Shown: piece after piece, positions 25,653-37,054 of the stretch
How positions within the stretch are numbered: the stretch's first letter is position 1
Layout of the letters: every line of letters begins with the position of its first letter
NCBI GenBank assembly: GCA_003344405.1
Contig: NOWV01000018.1
Coordinates: forward strand, 62,001-126,000
Direction of reading: 5' to 3'
DNA length: 64,000 nt
From: Trichoplax sp. H2
Lineage: Eukaryota > Placozoa > Uniplacotomia > Trichoplacea
The notes under the pieces: model-generated
What the model was told of the DNA's origin: nothing
The model's input: only the letters and a program-made list of their open reading frames with translations
The model's database searches: none
Position numbers and translations under genes: made by a program

Positions 25653-25903
25653 GTGTACTGTACAGTACAGTATTTTACAGTCAAGTACAGTACTGTACTG
25701 TACAGTGTACAGTAGACTTCTGCATACAGTACACAGATCTTTTTTCCCTTCAAGACAATCATCAGGATACTGGTACTTACAGTACTTTTCACTGTACAGC
25801 ACTGTACCACGCCGTACTGTAGGTAGACCTGATCATGACGATCTCCAAGTGGACGATTACAGCGTGGTACTGTATAGGCCAACTGTAGTGTACAGTACCG
25901 TGT
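25653..25903. repeat. TACTGTACAGTA array just upstream of CRTC
   Basis: Runs of GTACTGTACAGTACAGTA type at 25653-25715, then looser units to 25903. The last unit ends about 65 bp before the CRTC start codon at 25968, so part of the array may lie in the promoter or 5' untranslated region. Confidence 0.82.
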
Positions 25904-25967
25904 ATTCCGCTGACAGATATCCCACCTCAAATACGGTTGTGGACAAAAAAAGCATCCCCAAAATAAA

Positions 25968-28900
25968 ATGGCGAATAACCGTAGATTTGTTGACAGAATT
26001 GCCTTTCACCAGACACGACAGGCCGAAGAAACGGCTGAATTTGAACAAGTGATGCGCGAAGTTAAGACTACCAAAGATACCGCTACAAGGGTACGATTTC
26101 AATTACTTTATCTACTATCACCAAAGGGTTCTTTTTTCCTATTTCTTTTCTATTTTTTGCGGGGGGGAAATAATGCTACAACAACTTCATCAGTGGGTTA
26201 GCGTACTGTATCAACGTGGTGGTACAGTACTACTCTAGCGACTGGTGTATTTACAGTACACAACGGAGTAAAAGGCGATCACGCATCTCCGTGATATTTC
26301 ATGATCTAGCGTTATTTTTACAGTATAGTATTAAAATATCAGCCAGTTCTTCATCGTCGATGACTGCATCATGTTAGAATAAGATCACTTTCTTTCTGGT
26401 AGATTGCCACAAGCTCTTGTCTCAAGTATTACTTTGAAGGGGATTTTGATTATCTTGATGCCTTCTTTCTATTTGTGCTTGCGGTAGCAATCGTTTTCGT
26501 TTGGTCCTTTCTATGGGTTGTCAATGTCAACCTTAAGTGATTATCAATCTTTTCCAAAGTAGATGTACAAATTGTGTTATTTTTACCTTACACAATATAT
26601 CAAGTTGAGTTACCGTTGATGTTACAGCGAGCAAAGTTGGATATTACGTGTACAATTATCCTTTCTATGGGCTATGAATTATAGTTTGTACCCGCAGACG
26701 TTATTTTAAAAATTTTCCATCAGCATAAGACAAGTAGGAACTCACCATTACTCTAGTAGGTAATCCACTTTTCATACGATAACTGCTTGCTTGTACAGTT
26801 AGCGCATTCTAATATCCACTTTTTGTCAACACAGTGGAACGTTCAAAGTTTTAGAAGCAGCAGCAGTCATCCGAATTTCATAATTTTATATAGACTGGAC
26901 GTGTATGGATAGATAGACTTGGTTAGTCGACATCACTAGAGTGGATGCAGCCTAGTAATAATTATACAGATTGAAGTCGAAACGATCTATAAAGGACTGT
27001 AATGTACAGTAGTTGACTGGATAGTAAAGTAATAATAATATTGATGATAGCGATAGCGTGCTCCTCGTTATTACTTAGCATTCTTGATCCTAACTCTGTG
27101 TAGTACAGTAGCGTTTGTATTGTCTAGTAATGATTTTGAGTCTTATTCCATAGGTGAGGATAATTGTTACGTTTACCATAATCTGCCAACTGCCTAAGTG
27201 TTATTAGTGTATCATCGATTCGATTGAAGTTTTATGCGCATTTTAAAATAGATCCAATCCAGCTGCAATGCACCATACTTGTAGATGCGGTATTAGAGGG
27301 ACTAATATCTACTACCTAATTATTGACTGCATTCTTTTTTGAGATTTGAGTTCAAAAGTATTGGTAATCTTAATGAATTGTGCTCTGCATCATATACGGC
27401 GTTATTGACGATTGTACAGCACTCTTATATCTTTCCATTATAATTGATAAAGTAATACCTAGTTTAGAGAAATGAACTACAGTCAGTATTGTATTTTACA
27501 CTCAGATTCAACCGCTATAGTTGGTGTACTGGGGTCAAAAGAAGAAATGGCAAATTGTAGCTGATTTGCTAAAACAGTTTTGGATATTTATAAAAAGTGA
27601 TTAAAAAGCTCTTATGCTAGAAGAATGTACGTACAATACGAATAGTAGAGAATTACTATTGGAGTGGACATAAGCTAGACTGATCACTATATCCTATCAC
27701 CTATTTTTTCTACACTTATTGTCATCCTTTATACAGTGTATCTTGCTTCGTACTTGACCTTAGCCGTTGTACATTGATTGAATTTTGTGATCAGGTTGAT
27801 CGCTAACGAGTGGAATAAGCACTAGACGTTGATCGATTAATTAATTATCATTGCTACGTTGTATCTGCAACACTTCATGATATCCTTGTCCTGTCATAGT
27901 ACATTGTGAACGAGTTATCCAGTAAGTTTGCGCTCTGTTTGTAAACTTATACCTTTCATAGAAAAGGAATTTGCTATCAACCACATCTCTCGTCTCACTT
28001 AATCCTCGATTTATGTAATACTTTGGAAACCAGTAATATTCTAATGAGATGATACTTAAAGAAGGGAGATGGGTGTCGTCGATTGATGTATTTACTGTAT
28101 AGAGTATCTTTTGACTTGTTAATCAATCTACGTAAACGTGCAATTTTTATAGGCTATTACTCATCCTTTACAGTACTATACGGTTAAATTGATGCACGAT
28201 GATAGTAGCATAATCCGAGTAAAATTGAATGTTGTGCATACGGTGATGCAGTTTTATTTTTTTGTTCCTCTCATTTAATTTTGACGTTAATTTTCCCTTT
28301 TAAGATGGGTATCTATACACATTAATTCCTCTTGCCATTGTCTGTTTTTGCTTCCTACACTCATAATGAGTTTTCTTTTCAACAGTTACATCCACCATAT
28401 AGACAACCTATCATTAACAATTGCTACAGAAGTGAATCGCTACCGAATATTGGCGGTGAAAACAATACTATCGATTTACAGGTAAAGCCTTTTCTATTTG
28501 ATACAAGAAAATAGAATATTAACCAATTTATTACATCCAGTATACTTGTACCATCTCCATTGCCCTATGATATGATATCACTGACGGTGACTGAATATTG
28601 CGGGTTGTATCAAGTCATGACCAGGGACTCCTAAAGACAAAATGCAGGATTTTGTCTAAAAGTCCCTGTCATGACTCCGAGACTACTTCCATTCTACTGT
28701 ACTATGTTGGGAGGATGAACGAGTTTGAGTAGACATTTTTGTTGAATTCAATTGATCGATACTGTAGCTCGTGAAATAGAAGGCTAAAAGTGATGTAAGT
28801 CAGCAAGAAATGTCTGGGCAATAAATTGATGATGGATGATAAATGATGAATTGCTGATTATTAATTATAATTATTATTGTATACTCTTTTACCCTCCTGC

Positions 28901-31900
28901 TTAGCGCTTAGTCGCTTATACTATGCAGTTGATGGAGACGACATGCCGTGCTATCGTTTTGTTATCGTCAATTGAACTGGTTACGATATTTCTACATTGA
29001 AAAAATGGTTGAAAAAGTTTTTAGCATAAAGTCAGTTATTGAAAATGATGTTCTTCTAAAAAGCGATAGAGTACTGTACTTGCTGTACTTGTTTACATCA
29101 CCAAAAAGGCATCATTTTTATGCATGTTGTCAGCAATGGACGTTAACTTGAGAAATAACCTGGATAGCTGTCGTCAAGTCTTTGTGGGATAAAATTAATC
29201 TACTGATCAAACGAGTTGGCCATTCATGACGGACCTGCTATTTATTTATTTTACATTATTTTCTAAATAAATTTTACTATACAGTAGTACTTAGATATTT
29301 TTCATTTTTGAGTCGTCTATGATAGTATCTTTGAACTCTACTCTAGTCCAATTTCTACCATTAGTGTGCTTTTTGCAGAGGCGTCTTTGGCTTCTTCACT
29401 CTCCTACTGTTGCTACGGCTATGCGTTGTTACCTGTATTGTAGCGATAGACTGTAGTATGCAAGGAATTGAAGCGGCTTGAATTGTACGAGTGATTTTTT
29501 CCTCCATCAATCAACTACTGTACTCTTCTATTGCAGTATGAAGTTTGATATAGGCCAATTGATCGTGGATAGTTTCCTTTCTATGTAGAAATAAATCAAT
29601 TTCAATTTTGGACCATAGAAAATTGATGGGCGAAAAAATTTCACTGGCTGCTGGCAAAATATTGCACGCCATTGTACTGCATGTTGTACGATCTACCCCC
29701 CCCATCACCCTACTCTACTCTACTCTACTGTGACGCAAAATGTACCGTATACTGTAGTGTAGTGACTTCCTCATGAAAGACTTGGACGGCCAATACTAGT
29801 CTTGGCCGTCCCTGATACCGTACGTACTACAGTACGCAGCTACAGTACATGGATGCCTTGTACTGTACACTGTACACTGTATAAGGAGGGTGGTACTGCA
29901 TCAAGTGAGACTTGACACCACAGCCATTTCTAGCGTATGGCTGCTGCCATAGGCGTGAAACTGCGTCCAAATCCCAAGCCACTTGGCGCTTGGGTTCCTT
30001 ATGAAAAAAAAAAAAATCAATGTCCAAAATTGTCTTTCAAAATGGAGTTGAATGATACAATTTAGCTGATCTTAAATTGAATTACTACGTTAAATCAATG
30101 ACAGTAGTAGCTTACTACCCATTATAGCTACGTCATCAATTTTAAATTGCTCTGTAGCAATGATCACTCTGGAGAATCAACCTACCGTAGGTAGGCAGGA
30201 GTTTGATAGCAAAGGTAAAATTCATGTTGTGCCTATTTGCTTTCTGTCGTAATGGATTCATTAGATTGCTATTAATCGACAGTATACAATAGTCATCATT
30301 CGATAGGCTAAGAAAATACTGCTGTAATATTGTATGAGATTCGATTGGTGAAAAAAAATGGGACATCGGACCTACTCGACCATCATGACTGACGATTGTA
30401 GCGATTGACTTGGATTGATTGCCAATGGAAGATCTTCTTTCTCTCCCTTTCTTAGAATCGACAGTATAATAGTATAGAATCTACTGTTAAGTTAATAGTG
30501 TACAGTATTTGCAAAAGTCGTGACCTCTACCTATGCCAATGTACATGATGAAGAGTGGAATATAATACAGTACCATACGCTAACACCTTGCATGAATAAT
30601 TAATAAATATTGCTATGCGTAGGCAGTAAACTACAGCTACGATACGCTAATCGAGTTTATTTGCAATGGACGTCTCTCGATACGACTGCTACAATTCAAT
30701 CGATTGCGGACGGATAGACATTATTACTCTATTCAAATTGAATTTAATCTACTCTGCAAATGGACATAGTCTACGACCGTGTTTATTTGTGTGATGATCG
30801 ATAACTGCAAAGTATTGCTGTCAACATGAAGAAAAACATCAAAATTGACTTTGATGACTATTCAAATGAATATAACAGTAAAAATGAACAATTTTAAATT
30901 CATTATATAGTACTGTATCCTACTGTATACCATAGCTGCTTGTCCCTATGTTTGCGTCAGATGTTTTTTGTTAAGATTGTATCTAATCGTTGTAGATATA
31001 AAGACTTAAATTAAATGAACTTAAAAGAAAAAAAAAATGATTAGCCAAGACACGATCTATGTCTTGTTAGTAGTATGCAATACAGCCAGCGAGCGTTTTA
31101 GATGATAGGATACAAGTTGACTTTCTACAGTAAAGTACCAGAAAATGACTCTACTGACTATTGGACAACATCGGCATTTCTTTTACTTCTTCCCCTATCA
31201 TTACATACAATGAATTATAAGGCTGTATGTAGAATGCAATGATAAAAGTTGCCGTCATTTCACTCTTGTTTTACTTGTAATCCTTTGATCGAGATACGAC
31301 ACCCATTTTGGCATGAATATCAGACCCCTCGAGCATGTGGCATATGCTTGATTCTATATTCTTACTATCGACAGCAATGGGCTAGGATTAGCGTATCTAC
31401 TACAGTAATACACTGTTAAATTATCCGATAGACTACATCAATCGTTATGTTATTTCCAATTGATAATTAAGGTGTCGTATGTTTGGGGTTACATTTCTAT
31501 TATTTTAATTAATAATCTTACCCTTTTTTCCTTCTATATGATGAATAGGGAGCCTTAGATAATTTAAATCATTTAAGAGCAGGACATTCCAGTGAATTAT
31601 TGTTTGACAAAAGGGACAGACCACGCAGTACAAGTCCACGTCGGTCAATTTTAAATGATCGTCCTCGAATAGTATCCTATATTAATTCTTTTTAAAGTTG
31701 TATTCATTTGCTAGGGTACCATGACTATACGGTAATCATAATATAGAAGAAATGATGAAATGTAAAGACGGAATTTTATACGCAAGTGCTTATACAGATT
31801 CCATTATTCTAAGTTATTATTCACTTTGGATTACAATATCCTTGGTATTGATTCCATTTTCTTACTCTACATTATTTTCATCAATAAAATAATATCGAAC

Positions 31901-34900
31901 TATGCTTGACTTGGATCATCGATAGAAACGACATCTACTACTTCATAGTCATTACTTATATTGTTTGTATAGTATTGGTATAGCGGATTTCGTCATTCTC
32001 TACTTACTTTAGAGGATTAAACAAAAAACCAGTCGACTCTGTCTTATTCTTACAGTATACAGTTAATTGCAGTATCTACCGGATATTAGCGATCATGAAT
32101 GTTTTGTGCCATTTTTAAAGGATAGAAAAAAGATTTTTGCATTACTGAATTTTACTTATTATACCTTGTGTTCATTTTGGACACGCACCATCTATTTTGT
32201 AGTAGCTTCTATTAGTGTTATGTATCAACCATTTATGATTGTTATACTGTATTATAATATTTCATCGTGTTAATGGAATTTTAACCAATAGTATGCTTCA
32301 ATCATCTCGAATATTTTTTTTAATATTGATTCATAGTATTGCAATTATAGCCGCACTGATCGTACATTGTAACGTATGTACAAAATGAGTTACTATTATA
32401 GTAATTTGGATTTATGCCCTTCTATGTTAGCAATTTTTATAAAAATTCTATACGTATAAGATAACGGTAAATAGAAGCATTTTGTTTTGCAAAATTTTCC
32501 TTAACCAAAGACAAATAGAACGATTTAAATTCTCCTTATCCGCTATATTTGTCGCCGCCTGCAGAATCTAGTTGGAGAAGGTAAGTTTGAAGAATTGTAT
32601 AGAAGAATGCAATAGTTAAAAAGAATAATTCCAAATGTCTCATATTTCTGCGTTATGTTATTTATAGAAAATGTAGAGGTAACAATAGTATAGTGCGTAT
32701 TTAATTGAAAAATTGCATTCTTAGAAATTTTATTATACTCTAATGACAATATATTATTGAGTAAAAGTTATTTAAAAGTTTTATTGGACAACGACGTTAT
32801 AATTGACATTTTACTGTATAGTATTGATCCTGGTCTTAATACCGACATCTTACTAATGACGTTTCTGTTCATAATATGAACAATATTTTATGTTTTTACC
32901 ATCAATTCATTTTATTATATATCATTATACTTTCTCCGTATCCAATTAATCGTGTTGATAAGTGATTAATTTCAGTCTTTAGTAACCTTATGCCTACAAA
33001 GTGATAATCTATACATCTATAACGGATGAACTTTGGCGAGATTAATATACAGTAGTTTACCATAATATGTTGCATTATTAATAACAAGTAGCTCGATATT
33101 AAAACATAATTTATCCTCGTTGTACTCTAGTAACTTCATTTCTATTGTTTTTGGACACCAAAATTTAGTTTTTCTACGATTGTTGTAACAATTTTTAAGA
33201 TTAATTGAGTCAATTAGCTGAAACAACGAAAAATTGGAGCGTATATATTCGTACTAAAAGTACCAATACCTTTGTAGTGACAATTAGTAACTATCAATGT
33301 TGTCAATATTGTGCACTCAAAGATATTTTTACGAGTACTTGTATAATTTGGATAATTTTTATTGCTTGACTTAAGAGGACTACGTGGGATTAGAATTAAC
33401 ATGTTTTATCTAGCAGTTACATACAAAATATTACTTAACAATTTTTGTTATAGAATACAGTACTTAGCATGTTGATGATTATTTGATTTCCTATTAATAA
33501 CCCAATAATGTACAAACACTTAAAGTAAAAATTTAAATTTTAAAGAGCGCTATTTCAATATTTTAAGTATAAAAGGCTTTAAAACACAGGAATATACAGT
33601 ATACTGTAGTATTATTGAGTGCAGTCTCCCTAACATTAATACTAACTTAGAAAATGCTTCTGGTAACGAAATTCAGTTTTCTCATACGCCAACTGAAGTA
33701 TTTGCGTAGGTAGATCAAATACAAATAACTTAGCAACCTAATTACTTATTGATAAACAGTAAAATTCTTGCTATTCTTAATATTCCTTCCCACATTTATC
33801 TATATTTGTTATTGTGATTAAGTCAACTCGGAAATACAGTACAAATAGTAACGCTGCTAAAATACTACCCTAACTCTTTATAAGGACTGCAATTGTAATT
33901 AATACATTACTATACTTGCTTGCTTAAATGTTAATATGCAAATTAATACAGCACAAGTTTTTATATTACTCATACGCGACTCGAAAATTACATGATTTTT
34001 ACAACATGCGTGTTAAACTTCTTCTCTATTATACCATCTTTCCAGAGCAATTGTATGATTGATTATGAATTTTTTGATCATTAAGTTAGTGACTGTTAAA
34101 CTATTGGTTATACTATAATGATAAGCCTACAATACATATCATTAGTATGTAACGTATAATTTATCACCATTTCAAAAAATGATTTCATTGACATATCAAG
34201 AATTTTAATGTATGCAGTATATACGAATATACGATTGCATGTTATAATAGATAGCGCATCAGGATAGTGATTATAATTATCGATATCATCTGTTAACATT
34301 CTGTTATTATTCAGTAGTGATACTTCTCTTTTACTGTCGCTGTTTATTGTAAGATGTGATTGATATAATTTTTCTCTGTGCCCCTCTAGTTTTAGTTCTA
34401 GCTCACATGGAACAATCACCGTTTGCATTTTGTAATTTGTCAACGTACTTTATTTTGATCACGGTATCTGAGACAATATGACGCTCACATTTTAAGCACA
34501 ATTTTTTACTTAAACACTTTCAATTTTACTCAAAATACTTTTACCAGCTAATAATGTTCGTATATATTGTTGATTTCACTGAAGTATTGCTAAAAATAAG
34601 TTTTGTTATCCTTGATCTACGCCATCGCTATGCCATTTTTTGGTTATCTGATGTTGTTTTAATAGTCTCATACGATGATTCGATGTTATAAAATATAAAA
34701 AATAAAACTTTATGATATATAAAGTATCGCTTTGCCTTTGCTCGTATATAATTTATTGACTTTTTAATTGTTGCTTACTTCTGTATGTACTAATCATTGC
34801 AATAACTTATTGACAATGGATATATTTCAGAACGATTTCAGATTCTGCTTTGCATAGGAGCGCTATGTCACCAATGTCTGACAATGGATATCCACCAGAT

Positions 34901-37054
34901 AATAATCAAGGTAGTAAAGTTATCCATCACCCAGTTATTAATTCATAGCGCTCCAAAGTAGTACAGTACTGTTAAGTAATTTTGAATAAGATCCTAACTT
35001 GTGAACAATTTGGTTTTTTGATATATTACTAGATTAACGTAGAAAATATATTAAATGCCTTAGAGCTATTATTTTTCTAAGGCAATACAATCTGTCAGTT
35101 AGTATGCTAACGTGATAAGATTATACCTCGTCTTTAAATTGGTTTAAAGGTCTTGCAGTTATTTATCTACGTACCAGTTATATGTAAATTTGATATGTAT
35201 CTATCACTCTTGCTATAATTTTAGTGAGCTAATGAACTAAAAAATCTATTTAGCGGTTACTAATTCTGTGTGATTTTTTATAGTACCAAATTTATTCTAC
35301 TAGTTGTAATTTGTCGAAGATGCTTTCTATACTGTACTGATCGATGATCTAATATTTCTTTTCATTGCCCTTTAAAGCAATGACAGGATCTCCAACTCCA
35401 TCGATAGAGCTATCGCAGCAACTTTGGAAACAGGTCTGTTACCAGCTTGGATAATAAATAATCGTTGAACAGATCACTTACTGACTATTGATAATGATTA
35501 AGATGTATTATTTATGACATGCGAAGATACTGTCATTTTTTAGGGAATTATAGTTCTTTTCTTTTCGTTGCAAGTAATAAAAGAATTACTATCATTTTTG
35601 AATCATAATGCAACAACTATTCTTCGTAAACTCGGTCAATAATTAATTAAGATAACTATTTTATTATAGTCTAATAAGAGGTAAAATTTAGTACCTAGTG
35701 TGATAGATCAAGTCTTACGATATTAGTATAAGAAGTTAAAATACTTATTGAGTACTTTATTTTTGCTATATTTTTTACTTTTTATATACAATGGCCTAAA
35801 ATAATATTATTTCTGTTGATTGTATTATATTATATAGCAGCAACCAGTGGCTTCAGGCAATATGAAAAGGTATATTAATTGATATAATAAACCTAGTGTA
35901 AATAGTAAAAGTAATATATAAATTAGATAGTACGATATGACTGAATTTTCTTTACGTTGTAATTGTTGTTATTAGCCTTCCACCTAAGATGGCACCAGCT
36001 GCTGCTCTAGAAATGCAGCAAATGGGATCGGCGAATACTGGCTCCCTCCCAGATTTGTCTAGCCTTCAGTTCTGCTCGCCGTTAAAAACTCCATTAGATC
36101 CACCGACTGATCCGGATGACAGCGTGGGTAATCTGCGACCAAGCGGAGCGCTTCGTTCTCGTGCAGTTCGTCAAAGTTTACAACGTCGCCATACTCATAG
36201 CGGACCAAGTCCGCTGGTTGGACAACCCCGTCATAACATGCAACAGCTAAATGCTGTTTCAGGAGAGCCTGTGAAACAAGAAAAATATAATCAGCAGTAT
36301 GCACATTATCAACTTCCAAGGCAAATACCTCCAATGATGTATCGACAGATACAGCAGCAACAGCAGTCTCCAACTACTCAACAACCAGTAGAATTCACTT
36401 TACAATACAGTGGTAATAACCCTGTTAACTCTATCAGCCCATCGACTACTATGCAATCGATGGGATCTACTAGACCATCTATGTCCGCTTCGAATAACAA
36501 TTACTATCAGCAGCGGCAACAACAAGTAGTATTCACCAATTCCATGCAGTCGCAACTAGAGCCAGGCGGTTATAATAATTCCGTGGGCAATAATTTATCT
36601 CAGGTAAGTCCTTTATCTTGATCTAAATTCTTCTTCTCTTCGACTTATTCACACTTTTTTGCTAATAATTTTACTAATAGAGACCCTTTTAGCATTTCTA
36701 ATAAATATTTTTTATTACCGTAAAATACAGCAACAAAGGACAGCAAGCAATCCTAATCTTTCTAATGGCTATAACATGATGCCTCGGTCAAATGTAGCCA
36801 GGGATACCGGTAGCCATATACCTAATATTATTTTAACTGGAGAAATTGATGCAAACCAAAACTCTAATTACTTGTCGAATGAAATGGATAAGGAAGATGA
36901 TGTACTTGTTTCCGATGCTAATATGGGTACAGATCTATTTAATTTCCATGATCTCGATTCCATTGATTACGCTAACTTACAGCTATTGGATAATCCCGAG
37001 TTTATCGCTGACTCAGCTGCAGAGGCTGTATTTCGGTCAGATAGACTAGGATGA
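25968..37054 (+). CDS. CRTC: CREB-regulated transcription coactivator (CRTC/TORC)
   Basis: Coactivator that enters the nucleus on cAMP/calcium signalling and binds CREB. Nine exons: 25968-26090, 28386-28481, 31549-31671, 32519-32580, 34831-34910, 35387-35433, 35841-35869, 35976-36603, 36731-37054, all phases agreeing, 503 residues. N-terminal CREB-binding helix: KQAEET-type motif here RQAEETAEFEQVM. SLPNIGG, then PLYLSPPAESSWRR joined across an intron to TISDSALHRS: this is the SIK phosphorylation/14-3-3 site, with the target Ser at about residue 138. NTGSLPDLSSLQFCSPLKTP follows, then a Gln-rich middle. The C-terminus carries PNIILTGE and ends in an acidic transactivation domain closing with FRSDRLG. 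Introns 1, 2 and 4 are 2.2-3.1 kb, far longer than elsewhere in the window. A small extra exon between the first two cannot be excluded, since the human LQLQK segment is not seen. Exon 7 has a NAGNAG acceptor (35837/35840) that would add one Gln. Confidence 0.93.
26091..28385 (+). other. CRTC: CRTC intron 1
   Basis: A 2.3-kb intron bounded by GTACGA and TTCAACAG. No exon or antisense gene was recognised. Near the start there is a GGGGGGG run (26161) and a few TACTGTA units (about 26205, 26225). Confidence 0.7.
28613..28676. repeat. Long imperfect inverted repeat (hairpin) in CRTC intron 2
   Basis: The left arm 28613-28643 begins AGTCATGACCAGGGACT. The right arm 28649-28676 ends AGTCCCTGTCATGACT and is its near-perfect reverse complement. 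The loop is only GCAGG. There is one bulged C and a short internal mismatch over about 28 pairs. The length is in the range of a small-RNA precursor or a miniature foldback element. Confidence 0.8.
29711..29730. repeat. (TACTC)n microsatellite
   Basis: Four perfect units of TACTC directly after a C-rich CCCCCCCC stretch, in CRTC intron 2. Confidence 0.8.
29784..29811. repeat. Perfect 10-bp inverted repeat
   Basis: GGACGGCCAA (29784-29793) and TTGGCCGTCC (29802-29811) flank an 8-base loop, a GC-rich stem in an AT-rich intron. Just upstream of the palindrome array at 29820. Confidence 0.75.
29820..29882. repeat. TACAGTA/TACTGTA cluster in CRTC intron 2
   Basis: CTACAGTACGCAGCTACAGT and TTGTACTGTACACTGTACAC units in 60 bp. 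It is one of the few intronic clusters of the motif found as arrays in the intergenic regions. Confidence 0.75.

Larger units (their letters stand above)
23234..25967. other. Intergenic region IQGAP to CRTC
   Basis: About 2.7 kb without a recognisable exon. The first 1.1 kb is AT-rich 3' flank of IQGAP. Small frames at 23868-24128 and 24573-24779 have no family resemblance. From 25.1 kb onward it is dominated by palindrome arrays (separate entries) up to about 65 bp before the CRTC start codon. Confidence 0.55.

Noticed and set aside
34108-34443. 111-codon minus-strand frame in CRTC intron 4
   Set aside because: No family resemblance, no clear splice context, and AT-rich composition like the surrounding intron; kept only as a remote possibility of a nested gene.
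36059-36373. 104-codon minus-strand frame
   Set aside because: Exact antisense shadow of the large CRTC exon 8.
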